Shown: positions 8,611-19,161, numbered from the stretch's first letter. The stretch is DNA of 64,000 bases from Candidatus Thermochlorobacteriaceae bacterium (GCA_029263855.1 JAJUFC010000011.1:1-64000), one strand, 5' to 3'. Notes: generated from the letters alone by a model not told the origin. Program-made: numbers and translations.

Positions 8611-9726
8611 TTAACGAAACAGCGATAAAACCTTCTCCGATTGCGCTTCCCAATTTAAGACCTCGCGTGCGGCGCGGCATTGCTCTCGGTAAAATGGAAG
8701 TTCATCACAAACATGCAAAATGGCTTGAACGATTTCTTTCGTCTCCAACGCTGTTGCAACGCCAACACGATAACGCTCGATGATTGGCGTCATCGCAGGC
8801 AAATTGCTCACAATCGGCGGCGTTTGGCAAAGTATGTATTCAAAGAGTTTATTCGGCAAAGCCAGTTCATAACTTTTTGAAATCGGCTCAATGAGCGCAA
8901 GCCCAATATCTGCCGATGCCGTGTATTGCAAAAGCGTGTGATAGGGAACTGCTCCAAGCGCAAACGCACGCTTTGAAAGATTCCGCCGCACGATTTCTTC
9001 GCGAGTTTGGTTCAGCAAAACGCCATCGCCAAGCATCACGAGTGCGAAGCGTTCGGGCAATTCTGCAAGTGCATCAAGCATCTTGAAAATGCCGCGCCCT
9101 TCGCCCATCATGCCTTGATAAAGCAAAATAACTACATCAGAAGAGAGTTGAAGCGAGTCGCGAATGAAGTTACTGCGTTCAACCGTGAAGCGGCGCGGAA
9201 AGTTGTAGATGGTTGCGGGAAGCGGAATGCGATAGCGCGATTTGAGAATTTCGGAATCAAGGTCGCCCGTTGTGAAGACGCTCGCGTCGCGAATGAAAAA
9301 CTCTTCAATGAGCGACCAAACTTGTTGTTTAGTCTTCTTGTTGGAGAGCGCGCCAATCGCGAAGTAAAGTTCGCGAGAGTCGTAAAAAAGTTTGGCGCGA
9401 TTCAGCCTCGCGAGCGATGCGGCAATCGGAAGCGAGAAGACATCTTCGGCGCAGTAGAACTCTGCTTCAATCATAAACGCTTTCGGCAAGAGCGCAATGT
9501 AGGAGGCGAGAAACTTGCGCGCGCCCCGCAATCCCTCGTCAATCTTGACGGAATAAACATCGCAACGCTCAAACTCAAACCGTTTCTCGCGCTCACAAAC
9601 CTGCAAGAGCGCAAGTCGAGCCGAGCGTCGAGAAAGCGTATGAATCAAGTTTTGCAGACGAGCGTCGTAGCGAACATCGCCGAAAAAAATAAAACAGCCG
9701 TCGTATCTCAATCGCTCGTCAGTCAT
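8611..9726 (-). CDS. Glycosyltransferase, GT4-like (GT-B fold)
   Basis: A 371-residue protein with the two-domain GT-B pattern. The N-terminal half contains a Rossmann-like start (YDGCFIFFGDVRYDARLQ) and a family-typical KLFYDSREL segment. The C-terminal half has the sugar-nucleotide domain: ILLYQGMMGEGRGIFKMLDAL, then FALVMLGDG, and the late ELALPNKLFEYI motif, in which the Glu contacts the nucleotide sugar. It likely transfers a sugar during assembly of a surface polysaccharide or glycolipid. Its start overlaps the uppP stop by 4 bases, so it is coupled to the undecaprenyl phosphate recycling enzyme, which supports a lipid-linked glycan role. Donor and acceptor cannot be told from sequence. 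Confidence 0.82.
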   Translation of the reverse strand: MTDERLRYDGCFIFFGDVRYDARLQNLIHTLSRRSARLALLQVCEREKRFEFERCDVYSVKIDEGLRGARKFLASYIALLPKAFMIEAEFYCAEDVFSLPIAASLARLNRAKLFYDSRELYFAIGALSNKKTKQQVWSLIEEFFIRDASVFTTGDLDSEILKSRYRIPLPATIYNFPRRFTVERSNFIRDSLQLSSDVVILLYQGMMGEGRGIFKMLDALAELPERFALVMLGDGVLLNQTREEIVRRNLSKRAFALGAVPYHTLLQYTASADIGLALIEPISKSYELALPNKLFEYILCQTPPIVSNLPAMTPIIERYRVGVATALETKEIVQAILHVCDELPFYREQCRAAREVLNWEAQSEKVLSLFR

Positions 9727-10577
9727 TCGGTCGGGTGAAGCGTTCCGTTAAAGAGAAGCGCGAGCAAGAGCAAGCCAAGCGCAATGCGATACGCGATGAA
9801 AAGAAAGGTGGAATTTTTTTTAAGGTAGTTCAAAAGAAACGCGATGGAGTAGTAGCCAACAACGCCCGACACAACCGTCGCCACGACGAGATTCAAAACC
9901 CCGTCGGTGGTGGCGAAAAGTTCTTCGCGCGCTTTGACGAGTTGATAAACGCCCGCCGCAAAAATCGAAGGAAGCGAGAGCAAAAACGAAAATCGCGCCG
10001 CCGTCTCGCGCGTCATTCCGAGAAACAATCCGCCCGTAATCGTAACGCCGGAGCGAGACGCGCCGGGTATCAATGCGACGCATTGAACAAGCCCGACCAC
10101 AATCGTTTCAAACCAAGAGAGGTCGGTAAGTTCCTTTTGTTCTTCGCCTTTCTCAATGCGCCGTTTGACCATCATTTCGGCAAGCATCAGCGCGAGCGCG
10201 AGCGCAATTAGCGTGAAGGCGATAACATACAGCGAGCGAAAGGTGGTCTCGATGTAGGTTTTTAGAAGCAAGCCCGATACGACAATCGGAATCGTGCCAA
10301 TCACAATCATATAGCCCATTCGCGAATCAAAACTTTCAAATGGCGTGCCGCGAAGCGTGTTTTGAACGGTTGCCGTCGCAATGCGAAGAATGTCGGCGTA
10401 GAAATAATACAAGACGGCGACGAGCGTCCCGATTTGAATGACGGCGGTAAACGCCGCGCCAGGGTCTTGCCACCCAAACAGCGCGGGCACGATGCGCAAA
10501 TGCGCCGTGCTGCTAATCGGAAGAAACTCGGTTAACCCTTGAACAATGCCAAGCACAATGGCTTCGAGAATGGACAT
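9723..10577 (-). CDS. uppP: Undecaprenyl-diphosphatase UppP/BacA
   Basis: An integral membrane phosphatase that converts undecaprenyl diphosphate to the monophosphate carrier used for peptidoglycan and other surface glycans; it also gives bacitracin tolerance. The 284 residues show the hallmark start (ILEAIVLGIVQGLTEFLPIS, then STAHL) with the (E/Q)xxxE motif, and the second conserved region PGASRSGVTITGGL with the catalytic Arg/Ser residues. About eight hydrophobic segments are visible, and length is normal. It is first in a two-gene unit with the downstream glycosyltransferase (ATGA overlap), linking carrier recycling with glycan synthesis. Confidence 0.95.
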   Translation of the reverse strand: MSILEAIVLGIVQGLTEFLPISSTAHLRIVPALFGWQDPGAAFTAVIQIGTLVAVLYYFYADILRIATATVQNTLRGTPFESFDSRMGYMIVIGTIPIVVSGLLLKTYIETTFRSLYVIAFTLIALALALMLAEMMVKRRIEKGEEQKELTDLSWFETIVVGLVQCVALIPGASRSGVTITGGLFLGMTRETAARFSFLLSLPSIFAAGVYQLVKAREELFATTDGVLNLVVATVVSGVVGYYSIAFLLNYLKKNSTFLFIAYRIALGLLLLALLFNGTLHPTE

Positions 10578-10649
10578 TCGAGGTGAGCGTTAAGAATGTT
10601 GTTGGAAAACTGTTGTGAAAAAGCGTGCGAAGTTACGAAAGCGGAAGGC

Positions 10650-10697
10650 TAAAAAATAAGAAACGGACGCATCGGCGTTTCGCGTCAGCGTCCGTTC
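10650..10697 (-). terminator. Rho-independent terminator of the 1951-residue T9SS gene
   Basis: On the minus strand a 9-bp stem (aacggacgc / gcgtccgtt; 10688-10696 with 10662-10670) is followed by a T-rich tract (tttcttatttttt). It sits 37 bases past the stop codon of the large secreted protein and ahead of uppP. Confidence 0.78.
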
Positions 10698-10732
10698 TAC
10701 CAAGCGACCAACTAAAAGAACAAAACCTTTGA

Positions 10733-13700
10733 TTACTTCACCAGAAGCATTCTCTTGGTTTGCGCAAAACTGCCAGCGCTGAACCGATAAAAATACATTC
10801 CGCTTGAAAGGTTGAAGGCGGAAGCGTTCAGGTTGAACGAATAGTATCCCGCATTCTGCCAAGCGTCAACCAATGTGGCAATTTTGCGCCCCACGATGTC
10901 GTAGAGTTCCAACTTCACGTCGCTGTTTTCGGGAAGTTGATACTGTATGACGGTTGTAGGGTTAAATGGATTGGGGAAGTTCTGCGAAAGCGCGAACTTC
11001 GTCGGTTTCATTGTCTTGGTAACGCGAACTTCAATGGCTTTATCGCTGTATTCGTGAACCGTTCCGTTGAGGTCAAACGAGCGAAGCACGTAGCGATAGG
11101 TTTTGCCTGGCTCGACGCGCGCATCGGCGTAGGCGTATTGCGTCGGCTCGAGCGACGTGCCGCGACCGCGAAGCGCGGGCGTGTTTCGATAATCCGCAAT
11201 GACTTCGGTAATTCCATCGTGCGAACGTCGGATTTCAAAGCCGAGATTGTCTTGCTCCGTCGCCGTTTCCCACAAAAGTCTCACACCCGCGTCAGTTGAA
11301 GCGCCGGTAAAGGTTGTCAGCGATACGGGAAGCGGCGCATCTTCGGTTGTGGTAAGCAAGAACGGCGAGAACGAACTCACGCCCGAGATTCGAATCGTGT
11401 CGTTCGCCAAATCTTGCGAGTCTTTCGTCTTCTTTTCCCAAAATGAGCCAACCCAGTGGTAACATTCCATCGCGCTTTCGTTGAAGGTGAAGGGAAAGTC
11501 GCTTGCGTCGTATTTGAAGGCGATTTCAGCCGTTATGCCGCTTGCGTCAATGTCCCAATAGTGCGTGGCTCTGCCTGCTACGCCCGAAAGCCCGACTTGC
11601 GCCGCAGGGGAAAGCGAATCGTTTGGAACATAGCGTATGCTAGCATTGCCTGTTCCAGTTGTTGCGCGCATACGAACAGGGCGAAAGCGAGTAGAGTCGC
11701 CGATATACCAAATCCTATCCGTAGAATCTACTGGACGGCGCAATCTGCCAGTAACGCGCGAAGGAACGGGATCGGTAAGGTCGGGAATAATATCGCTAGT
11801 AACGGTCAGCGTGCGCGGCTCGATCATATGGAGCAACGTTTGACTGCTAAACCTCAAATTCTTGGCAATCACGTCGTTTTCAATCGCCACGTTCATCAAG
11901 CCGTCAGAATCCACGAACAATTCGCTTGTGATGCTCAAAGGAAGCGTGAGAAACTGTCCGTTTGCCGGAACGGCAATTTGCACTTCGGCTGCCGTATTGG
12001 GCGCAGGCGAAATCAATCCGCCGGAGTAAATGAGCGTAGTGGGCGAGAGGTTGTTGCCGCCAACTAATCGCCCGCCCGTGAGCGTAACGGTGGAAGCCGT
12101 CAGCGACGTGCCTAGCGTGAGCGTATCAGCAGAGGTGCGCGAGAGCGTGAGTGCATTCAACGTTTGAAATCCCGTTTCAAAGCTCATCGTGCCTGCATCG
12201 TTTGAGCCAGAGAAGGTGAGGGCTGATGTGTCAGACCCGCGCAAAAATCCACTTCCCGTAATGGAGGCATTGTTCAGCGTGAGCGTGTTGCCGCCAATCG
12301 CCAAACTTCCGTTGGTGAGATTCAGTGCAGTCCGAATCGTGAGATTATCGCTCAAAGTCATAAAACCGCCCGAGCGATCGACCGTCAAAGATTGAAGGAT
12401 ATTGGTAGGCGAAAGCGAAAGATTGACGATGCCCGTACTGTCGCCGCAGATAAAACTCGATGAAGCATTATCGTTGTGTATTGGAGTAGTAACCGAGTGC
12501 CTGACCGTGAGCGTTTGTCCGTTGAGCGAAAGTTGACCTGATGTTTGAAGAAGGATATTCATCGTGAGCGGGGTGGTCATTACGGCGAAAAGTCCGGGAG
12601 ATTTACTGATTTCAAGCGTTGCAAAAGTGCCACCGCCGGTGATGTTCGTTGAGGTTGTTCCGCCCATTCTGATTTGCCCTGGTCCTGAATGAATGCCCGC
12701 GTTGAAAAGGTCAGCGCTGCCGTTATAGTTGAGAACAAATCCGTTGGTGTTGAGTCCAACGCCCGAATTAATTCTCAGCCCGTCGGTTGCCGTGATTGCG
12801 CCGCTGTTGTTCGTCTTGAATCCGCTTCCGGCAAATGTGAGATTGGCGCAAGTGGTCGGATTGGTCAAAAATCCGATGTTTTGATTTCCGGCGCGATTGA
12901 AGATGTAACTCGCCGCCATATTAAATATGCGCGTGCCGGTAACGGCGATTGCGCCCGTAACGCCGTTTGGGTGCTGCGTCGCAAGCGTTGCGCCTGCCGA
13001 GAGCGTGAAGTTCCCTGATGAAACTAAGCGATTTGAGCCATCGGTCTGCATAAAGCCGTTCACGGTCAAAGTGAGCGGAGAGAGAAGCGTAACATCGCCG
13101 CTCTGCAAATAGAGCGTGTCGCCCGCAAGCACGGTTAAATTGCTGTTTATCGTCGTGCCGCCTGCACGATTGACAACGAAATTCCCAACTTGATTCGACG
13201 TGAAAAATCCATTTGGAAACGAAGCAACGCCGTTATTTACCAATGTTTTATTCGCGCCGACATTCACCGAACCCTGCGTGTAAGTCAGCGTGCCATCGAG
13301 CCGAAGCGAATCGCCGACAATAATTTGCCGAATCGCAAAATTCGGATTCATCAATAAGTCGTTGGTAATCGTCAAACTGCCGTTCAGGGTGAGGTCTTCG
13401 TTGTTTGCTTCAAATCGACAACCGAAAATGACGTCGTTTTTGAATGTATTTTCAGGAACGGTTAAGCCTTCAAGGAATTGCACAATGCCGCTCGTCGCAT
13501 CAATGAATCCTTGCGTTTTCGTGATGGTTGGAAACGCGCTGATGAAATCAAACTGCAAGCGCGGAATGCCGCCAATTTGAAATTCATTGGTGGCGTTGGC
13601 GAAGTTGAGTTCTAAATCGCGAAGCAAGAGCGGTTGCGTGCCGCTGGCGATGACGTTGCCGTTGCGAGCGAGGCGAAGAATGCGAATGCTTTCGAAGTCG

Positions 13701-16588
13701 AACCAAGCAGGGTTTAGCGTCAACGACCCGCTTCCTCCAATCACAAGCCTGCCATCGAGGAGGTTGAGACGACCTTGCGTAACGGTCAGGCTTCCATTCA
13801 AAGTGAGCGTATTTGCATCAACAAAAAAGCGATTAGCAATGTTGCCGAAATTCACGGTCAAACTATTTTCAACCACCAAGTCGCCGCCTGTCAGCGAGAT
13901 GCTTCCCGTCGTTTCTAAACTCAAATCATAAACGCGGTTGCTTGTGAAGGTTGCGGCAGGTAGAACAAGTGTTGAATTATCATTGAATCTCACGCCTCCT
14001 GCGCCAGCGGTTGTGTTAATGAACCCGTTTGTTCGAGAAAAATTATTTCCGATGGTCAATGTCGAGCCGCTATTCACTCGAACTGTTCCGTTTGTGAGCG
14101 TCAGCGTTCCCCCCTCAACCGTGCTACCGACTTGCAAATTTTGAGAAAGCGTGAAGGTTTGACCCGTTCGATCGATCGTCAAGTTTCGCAATTCGGCGGG
14201 CGTGGTCAAAGTATTTGAGATGCTTCCCGCGCCGCCAATCTCGAGCGAGCCACGATTGTCCGAAACGAGCGCGCCTGAACCTGAAATCACGCCGTTTAAT
14301 GCGACAGAGCCATTGCTGAAATCAACGGCGCCGCCGATAAATTCGGCTGAGTCAGAGACGGTTAAACTTGAAACTGTTAATGTTCCTGAGCCTTCCTTAC
14401 GAAATTTTTGAATAGGGTTTGTCCAACTCGCGCCCAAAGATTGCGCTGAATTGCTGTTGAAAATAATTTTAGAACCTGAATTGTTCAGATTCCTTGTCCC
14501 TACGCTCAGTTGTCCAGGAATAGCAGATGAGCCGCGAAACTCTAAAACGCCATTGGAAGCGAGCGTAAAAGTCCCACCCGTGCCTCCTACAAAATTTCCT
14601 GATGGAATAATCAATTTTCCTCTTGTGAGAAAGGTTCGCCCTGTGCCAATCGTAATGTTGTTATTCACAGTTGCGGTTGTGGAATCCGAAACTGTAACAT
14701 TCATATTTGTTGTAATGCTGTTCCCGATATTTTGCGCGCCGTTTCGGCAGAAGAGAACGGTTGCGCCCAAATTGTAAGTGCGCGTTCCCGTAACTTGAAT
14801 GTTGCCCGATGCGCCCGTATTCAAGCCTGCCGCCGCGCCAATGCCGAGCGTGCCTGTATCTTCCAAAAGAAAACTGCCCGCGCCGCTAATCGTGAAGTCG
14901 AATGTGAAAAGAGAGCCATTGACGGTAAAGCTTCGCCCTGAAATCATCGTGGCATTGCCCGCGAGCGTTACGGTTGTAAAGTCATCGATGAGCACATTGC
15001 ACCCGCTCGTTCCCGTTAAACCTGTAATGGCGTTGCCGCTACTTTGAACGCCGTTTCGCGTGTAGGAAATGAGCGAACCGCTTGAAAACGTGCGAGAGCC
15101 CGAAACGCGCAAACTGCCGCTCGTTGTGCCCGTCGTAATGCCGTCGACCGAACCCACGCGAAATGTTCCCGCAGGCGAAAGGCTAAAAGAACCCGCCCCG
15201 CCCAAGTAGCCGCCTTGCGTATCAACCGATGGCGTGATGAGCGTCGTGTTGCCGTCAATTTCCAAATCGGCAGATGTTAGATTCAAAAAAGCGGAAACCG
15301 TCAAATTGAGCGCGCCAGAAGTCGAGGCGATTTCAACCAACCCAAAGTTTCGCGATAAATCCAAACTGCGCATCGCGCGCGTTCCGCCTTCAAATTGCAA
15401 AAACAAATCGCCGTTGCCCCCAATAATGACATCAGACGCAGTAGAATTTGGACGAATCACCACGCCGCCAAACGCAGAGGAATTGATGGTGGAATCCACG
15501 ATTAAATCGCCGCCGTTCAGAACTAATGAGCCACTCGCCGCTGAAAGCGAAATTTCCTCAACGCGAACCGTGCCCGACGAAATTCGCTTTTCTCCAAGTC
15601 CAGAGAGTTCAATTTCATTATACACAAGCCCCGACCCTAATCCTGTAATTTCTTGTGCGGAAGATGAGGCGTAACGCACGATGGACGTCGGTCCGAAAGT
15701 GATGGTTGGCGCAAAAGACGACCCTTCAATGGTTGTAAACTCCGTGCCTGCAAACCCGAATAAATTCGTAACGATAAATGCTCCTTGGATATTGACCGTC
15801 CCGCCTGTGCCCGCAAAATCAATTTGATTGGCGCTACCCGGAGAAAACTGAACGTCTGACTCGACCGTAAGCGTCCGTCCTGCCGCTAAAGTGATGGTTC
15901 CACCAAGACCTTTAACGTTTGGTCCGCCACGTAGGGTTACATTCCCATAGTCCGATCGGGCGGTAATCGTTTGGAAGGAAGTAGATGAATAAACAATTGT
16001 TGAACTTGCTCCAATCGAGAACGTCGGCGCGTTGTTGCTTCTGAATGTTGTAGCTGTTGTCCCTGAAAAACCAGCTGGCTCGGCAGTTTCAACCGTTCCT
16101 GAAATGAGAAAATCGCAATCAGCGCTATCTGCTTGAATGTAGGCATTGTCGGCGGCTATGAACGTTCCAGAGATATTTACCGCGTTTCCCGCGCCGCCTT
16201 CAATAATAATTGCGACATTGGAATTCAACTCCAAAGTTGAACCGCCCTGAACAAAGATTTCAGAACCCGAGTAAGCGTTTTCGCCGATTCTAAGCGTTGT
16301 CGCGGCGGTGGGGGAAAGTTCTAATCTTGTATTGGACTCGACACGTAGTCTGCCCAGATTTAGCGTTGCGGGAATGCTAGTGAGGTTGATGGTTGCGCCG
16401 TTGTTGAAGAGCGCAACTTCGTCAACCGCGTTTGGAACATTTCCGCCAACCCAGTTTGTGCTAAGATTCCAAGTAACGCCGTCGCCTGCGCCGTTCCAAG
16501 TAATGGTGGTTTGCGCCGAAGCGATTGAAGTCAAAAGAAAAGCAGAGAGAAGCAGGAAGAGGATTTTCTGAAATATGCGTTGTTTCAT
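10733..16588 (-). CDS. Giant secreted T9SS protein with parallel beta-helix-like repeats
   Basis: A 1951-residue protein. Residues 1-25 are a signal peptide (ILFLLLSAFLLTSIASA, then QTT). The mature start has TWNGAGDGVTWNLSTNW followed by GGNVPNAVDEV, the W...NW..G..P motif seen at the head of many autotransporter-like and beta-helix surface proteins. The following ~1500 residues are low-complexity, rich in G, S, T, N, L and V, with imperfect strand repeats such as 'LTLTNGTVRVNSGSTLTIGNN' variants, as expected for a long beta-solenoid. Near the C-terminus is a fibronectin-like domain (LLWETATEQDNLGFEIRRS) and then the type A T9SS sorting domain (QNFPNPFNPTTVI to KRMLLVK). It is probably an adhesin or matrix fibre. 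It is closely similar in design to the gene at the right edge. Confidence 0.85.
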   Translation of the reverse strand: MKQRIFQKILFLLLSAFLLTSIASAQTTITWNGAGDGVTWNLSTNWVGGNVPNAVDEVALFNNGATINLTSIPATLNLGRLRVESNTRLELSPTAATTLRIGENAYSGSEIFVQGGSTLELNSNVAIIIEGGAGNAVNISGTFIAADNAYIQADSADCDFLISGTVETAEPAGFSGTTATTFRSNNAPTFSIGASSTIVYSSTSFQTITARSDYGNVTLRGGPNVKGLGGTITLAAGRTLTVESDVQFSPGSANQIDFAGTGGTVNIQGAFIVTNLFGFAGTEFTTIEGSSFAPTITFGPTSIVRYASSSAQEITGLGSGLVYNEIELSGLGEKRISSGTVRVEEISLSAASGSLVLNGGDLIVDSTINSSAFGGVVIRPNSTASDVIIGGNGDLFLQFEGGTRAMRSLDLSRNFGLVEIASTSGALNLTVSAFLNLTSADLEIDGNTTLITPSVDTQGGYLGGAGSFSLSPAGTFRVGSVDGITTGTTSGSLRVSGSRTFSSGSLISYTRNGVQSSGNAITGLTGTSGCNVLIDDFTTVTLAGNATMISGRSFTVNGSLFTFDFTISGAGSFLLEDTGTLGIGAAAGLNTGASGNIQVTGTRTYNLGATVLFCRNGAQNIGNSITTNMNVTVSDSTTATVNNNITIGTGRTFLTRGKLIIPSGNFVGGTGGTFTLASNGVLEFRGSSAIPGQLSVGTRNLNNSGSKIIFNSNSAQSLGASWTNPIQKFRKEGSGTLTVSSLTVSDSAEFIGGAVDFSNGSVALNGVISGSGALVSDNRGSLEIGGAGSISNTLTTPAELRNLTIDRTGQTFTLSQNLQVGSTVEGGTLTLTNGTVRVNSGSTLTIGNNFSRTNGFINTTAGAGGVRFNDNSTLVLPAATFTSNRVYDLSLETTGSISLTGGDLVVENSLTVNFGNIANRFFVDANTLTLNGSLTVTQGRLNLLDGRLVIGGSGSLTLNPAWFDFESIRILRLARNGNVIASGTQPLLLRDLELNFANATNEFQIGGIPRLQFDFISAFPTITKTQGFIDATSGIVQFLEGLTVPENTFKNDVIFGCRFEANNEDLTLNGSLTITNDLLMNPNFAIRQIIVGDSLRLDGTLTYTQGSVNVGANKTLVNNGVASFPNGFFTSNQVGNFVVNRAGGTTINSNLTVLAGDTLYLQSGDVTLLSPLTLTVNGFMQTDGSNRLVSSGNFTLSAGATLATQHPNGVTGAIAVTGTRIFNMAASYIFNRAGNQNIGFLTNPTTCANLTFAGSGFKTNNSGAITATDGLRINSGVGLNTNGFVLNYNGSADLFNAGIHSGPGQIRMGGTTSTNITGGGTFATLEISKSPGLFAVMTTPLTMNILLQTSGQLSLNGQTLTVRHSVTTPIHNDNASSSFICGDSTGIVNLSLSPTNILQSLTVDRSGGFMTLSDNLTIRTALNLTNGSLAIGGNTLTLNNASITGSGFLRGSDTSALTFSGSNDAGTMSFETGFQTLNALTLSRTSADTLTLGTSLTASTVTLTGGRLVGGNNLSPTTLIYSGGLISPAPNTAAEVQIAVPANGQFLTLPLSITSELFVDSDGLMNVAIENDVIAKNLRFSSQTLLHMIEPRTLTVTSDIIPDLTDPVPSRVTGRLRRPVDSTDRIWYIGDSTRFRPVRMRATTGTGNASIRYVPNDSLSPAAQVGLSGVAGRATHYWDIDASGITAEIAFKYDASDFPFTFNESAMECYHWVGSFWEKKTKDSQDLANDTIRISGVSSFSPFLLTTTEDAPLPVSLTTFTGASTDAGVRLLWETATEQDNLGFEIRRSHDGITEVIADYRNTPALRGRGTSLEPTQYAYADARVEPGKTYRYVLRSFDLNGTVHEYSDKAIEVRVTKTMKPTKFALSQNFPNPFNPTTVIQYQLPENSDVKLELYDIVGRKIATLVDAWQNAGYYSFNLNASAFNLSSGMYFYRFSAGSFAQTKRMLLVK

Positions 16589-16880
16589 CGTTGGGTATGG
16601 TTTAGTTGTGTTGCCGCAATGGTTTTGTAGAAACTTACAGTGATAAGGTTTGCAAAAGGTTTACGTGCAGTTCTAATCGAGCAGTTTCGGTTTGGAGCAC
16701 GGCAAGCAGAAAAGTCGTTTGCAAACAGGTGCGATGCGAAATGCGGGTTAGGAAATCAGTTTAGATTGTGCATTCACAAAGCACGAATAAAGGTAGGCGA
16801 AGCAGGAAGGGGAAGCAAGCGCGTCGATATAGGGTTTTTATAGGGTATGGCGGGTGGGGGAGTTTGAGCGACGAGAGGTG

Positions 16881-17288
16881 TTATTTTTTCTCTCCAACAA
16901 GTTCAACTAACACGCGGTTGGCGGTTTTGGGGTCGATGAAACTGACGAGTTTTTCTTCCGCGCCCAATCGCGGTTCGTTGAGAACGCCGAATCCGCGCGC
17001 GGCGACGGCTTTGACTTCCTCGTGAATGTCGGTGGTTTCAAGCGCGAGGTGGTGCAAGCCTTCGCCGCGTTTTTCGATAAACTTTGCGACCGTGCTATCG
17101 GGCGAGGTAGCTTCAAGAAATTCAATCTTCGTGTCGCCAATGTGAAGGAACGCCACGCGCACTTTCTGTGCGGGCACGTCTTCTATCGTTACTTTCGCCA
17201 CGCCGTCGGCAATCAAGTTTTTGAACACCGCGAGCGACTCGTCAAGGCTTTTGACGGCGATGGCGACATGGTCAATGCGTTTCAACAT
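16881..17288 (-). CDS. mce: Methylmalonyl-CoA epimerase
   Basis: A VOC-superfamily metalloenzyme that interconverts (R)- and (S)-methylmalonyl-CoA, linking propionyl-CoA and succinyl-CoA. The 135 residues are normal length and contain two beta-alpha-beta-beta-beta units. Likely metal ligands are His7 (IDHVAIAV), a His of the GLHHLALE motif (79/80) and Glu129 (VLVELVG). The GLHHLALETTDI segment is typical of the epimerase. It lies 40 bases downstream of rho on the same strand and may be cotranscribed with it; there is no mutase gene in the window. A different VOC enzyme is possible but less likely. Confidence 0.88.
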   Translation of the reverse strand: MLKRIDHVAIAVKSLDESLAVFKNLIADGVAKVTIEDVPAQKVRVAFLHIGDTKIEFLEATSPDSTVAKFIEKRGEGLHHLALETTDIHEEVKAVAARGFGVLNEPRLGAEEKLVSFIDPKTANRVLVELVGEKK

Positions 17289-17328
17289 GAGAGGCTAATG
17301 TTAAAATGTTAAAAGAATCAAGGACGGC

Positions 17329-18654
17329 TTATGCGTTCATCATTTTGAAGAAATCCTTGTTGGATTTCGTGCCTTCCATTTTATCCAAAATAAATTCCAT
17401 ACTTTCTACGGAGTTTTTATCAGCCATGTATTTTCTCAGAAGCCACATGCGTGAGATTTCTTCTTGCGAGACGAGCAACTCTTCTTTGCGCGTGCCCGAT
17501 TTGAGAATATCGATAGAAGGGAAAATCCGCCGTTCTGCGAGGCGACGGTCAAGCACGAGTTCCATATTGCCCGTGCCTTTGAACTCTTCGAAAATGACAT
17601 CGTCCATGCGCGAACCCGTGTCGACGAGCGCGGTGGCGATGATGGTGAGCGAGCCGCCTTCTTCGACGTTGCGCGCCGCGCCAAAAAAGCGTTTCGGCTT
17701 GTGAAGGGCGTTGGAGTCAATCCCGCCGGAAAGAATTTTTCCAGAGTGCGGAATAACGGTGTTGTGGGCGCGAGCAAGCCGGGTAATAGAATCTAAAAGA
17801 ATCACCACATCGCGCTTGACTTCCACCAATCGTTTAGCTTTTTCAAGCACCATGTCGGCGACTTGCACGTGGCGTTCAGGCTCTTCGTCGAAGGTCGATG
17901 AAATGACTTCTGCCTGCACGTTGCGCTCCATGTCGGTAACCTCTTCGGGACGTTCATCAATCAGCAAAACAATCAGATACACTTCGGGGTGGTTCTTGGC
18001 AATCGCATTCGCAATTTTTTGAAGCAGAATTGTTTTACCTGTTTTAGGTTGGGCGACGATTAAGCCGCGCTGTCCTTTACCAATGGGCGAGAAGACGTCC
18101 AAAACGCGCGTGGAGTATTCATTGGGCGTGGTTTCCAGTTTCAATCGCTGTTGCGGATAAAGCGGAGTGAGGTTGTCAAACGGAACACGGTCTTTAATTT
18201 CTTCGGGCGTAACGCCGTTGATGGTCTCAATTTTCAGAAGCGCGAAGAAACGCTCGCCTTCTTTCGGCGCGCGCACTTGCCCCGAGACCGTATCTCCCGT
18301 CTTCAAATTGAACCGCTTGATTTGCGAGGGTGAAACGTAAATGTCGTCGGGCGAGGAAAGGTAATTGTAGTTTGCCGAGCGTAAAAAGCCGTATCCGTCT
18401 TGAATCGTTTGAAGCACGCCGCTATTGACAATCACGCCGGGCGAACTCCCCTCTGGTGCAGATTCAATCTTTTGAGCCTGCGTTTCAATGATTTTATAAA
18501 TGAGTTCATCTTTGCGAAGTCCGCTGGTATGAATGCCCATTTCTTTGGCAATCGCCGCAAGTTCAGTTACCTTTTTCTTCTGTAAGATGTTAATATCTAA
18601 ACTGAAATTTGGAGTTGCACTTGGGGCGGCAGTAGGTGCGTTTGCGTTTGGCAT
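17329..18654 (-). CDS. rho: Transcription termination factor Rho
   Basis: A hexameric RNA-dependent ATPase that ends transcription at Rho-dependent sites. An A/P/T/N-rich N-terminal stretch (1-20) precedes the Rho N-domain helices ([13 protein letters not shown]). The cold-shock-like RNA-binding domain follows ([13 protein letters not shown] near 81-93; [13 protein letters not shown]). The ATPase domain has [15 protein letters not shown] with Walker A at 201-208, a [14 protein letters not shown] segment, and [13 protein letters not shown]. The Q-loop ([20 protein letters not shown]) is intact. At 441 residues it is of ordinary length. Its upstream leader of about 500 bases without a gene is a candidate for Rho's known self-regulation. 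Confidence 0.97.
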   Translation of the reverse strand: MPNANAPTAAPSATPNFSLDINILQKKKVTELAAIAKEMGIHTSGLRKDELIYKIIETQAQKIESAPEGSSPGVIVNSGVLQTIQDGYGFLRSANYNYLSSPDDIYVSPSQIKRFNLKTGDTVSGQVRAPKEGERFFALLKIETINGVTPEEIKDRVPFDNLTPLYPQQRLKLETTPNEYSTRVLDVFSPIGKGQRGLIVAQPKTGKTILLQKIANAIAKNHPEVYLIVLLIDERPEEVTDMERNVQAEVISSTFDEEPERHVQVADMVLEKAKRLVEVKRDVVILLDSITRLARAHNTVIPHSGKILSGGIDSNALHKPKRFFGAARNVEEGGSLTIIATALVDTGSRMDDVIFEEFKGTGNMELVLDRRLAERRIFPSIDILKSGTRKEELLVSQEEISRMWLLRKYMADKNSVESMEFILDKMEGTKSNKDFFKMMNA

Positions 18655-19161
18655 TGCTGTTAATGATTAGTGTTGGTGAGGCTGAATTGAAAAAAGAGAT
18701 ACTTAGTCAAATACTTATTCAAAGAAGCGCGCTGAATAGCTCGCTGATGTGTTTTAGATTAGAATTTATGGAGCAACTCTTGAAAAGGAGTAAACTTTAA
18801 AGTCTCTGACAAACCAGCGTCGTTGTTTCGCAAATTGAAAAATTCAGAGGTAGAAGAGAACAAAGATGTTCAAGGTTGATAGTTCAAAGTTGATGTTTAG
18901 TGAGAACGAACAACGAATTGATATTCAATAAGTGCGAGCCTGCACTGAGAGTTCGGTTGCGAAGTCAATCTTGAAGCATTGCAAATATAAAAACTCTTAT
19001 CATTCAAACAACGTTTTTTAGAGCGGAAAATTTGTAATTCCCCGAAACCCTCCAACAAACTTCCAACAAACCACCTCCAAACAAATCAATGTAAACAAAA
19101 TGCAAACCTTTGCTTCCGACTTTGGCTCGGTTGAAGTCAAACTCAAAATAAAAGTCGTGCA
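18655..19161. other. Long intergenic region between divergent rho and a small plus-strand gene
   Basis: About 500 AT-rich bases with no convincing coding frame, tRNA or strong hairpin. A minus-strand open frame across 19004-19285 overlaps the next gene and has no family-like features. The region must hold the rho promoter and leader on one side and the promoter of the secreted-protein genes on the other. I could not single out -35/-10 pairs with confidence. Confidence 0.5.

Noticed and set aside
16589-16880. Short frames between methylmalonyl-CoA epimerase and the giant T9SS gene
   Set aside because: They are shadow frames with no ribosome site; the region is likely only a promoter and leader.
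18655-19161. tRNA or small RNA gene in the largest gene-free stretch
   Set aside because: No T-loop-like sequence or cloverleaf pairing could be found by eye.
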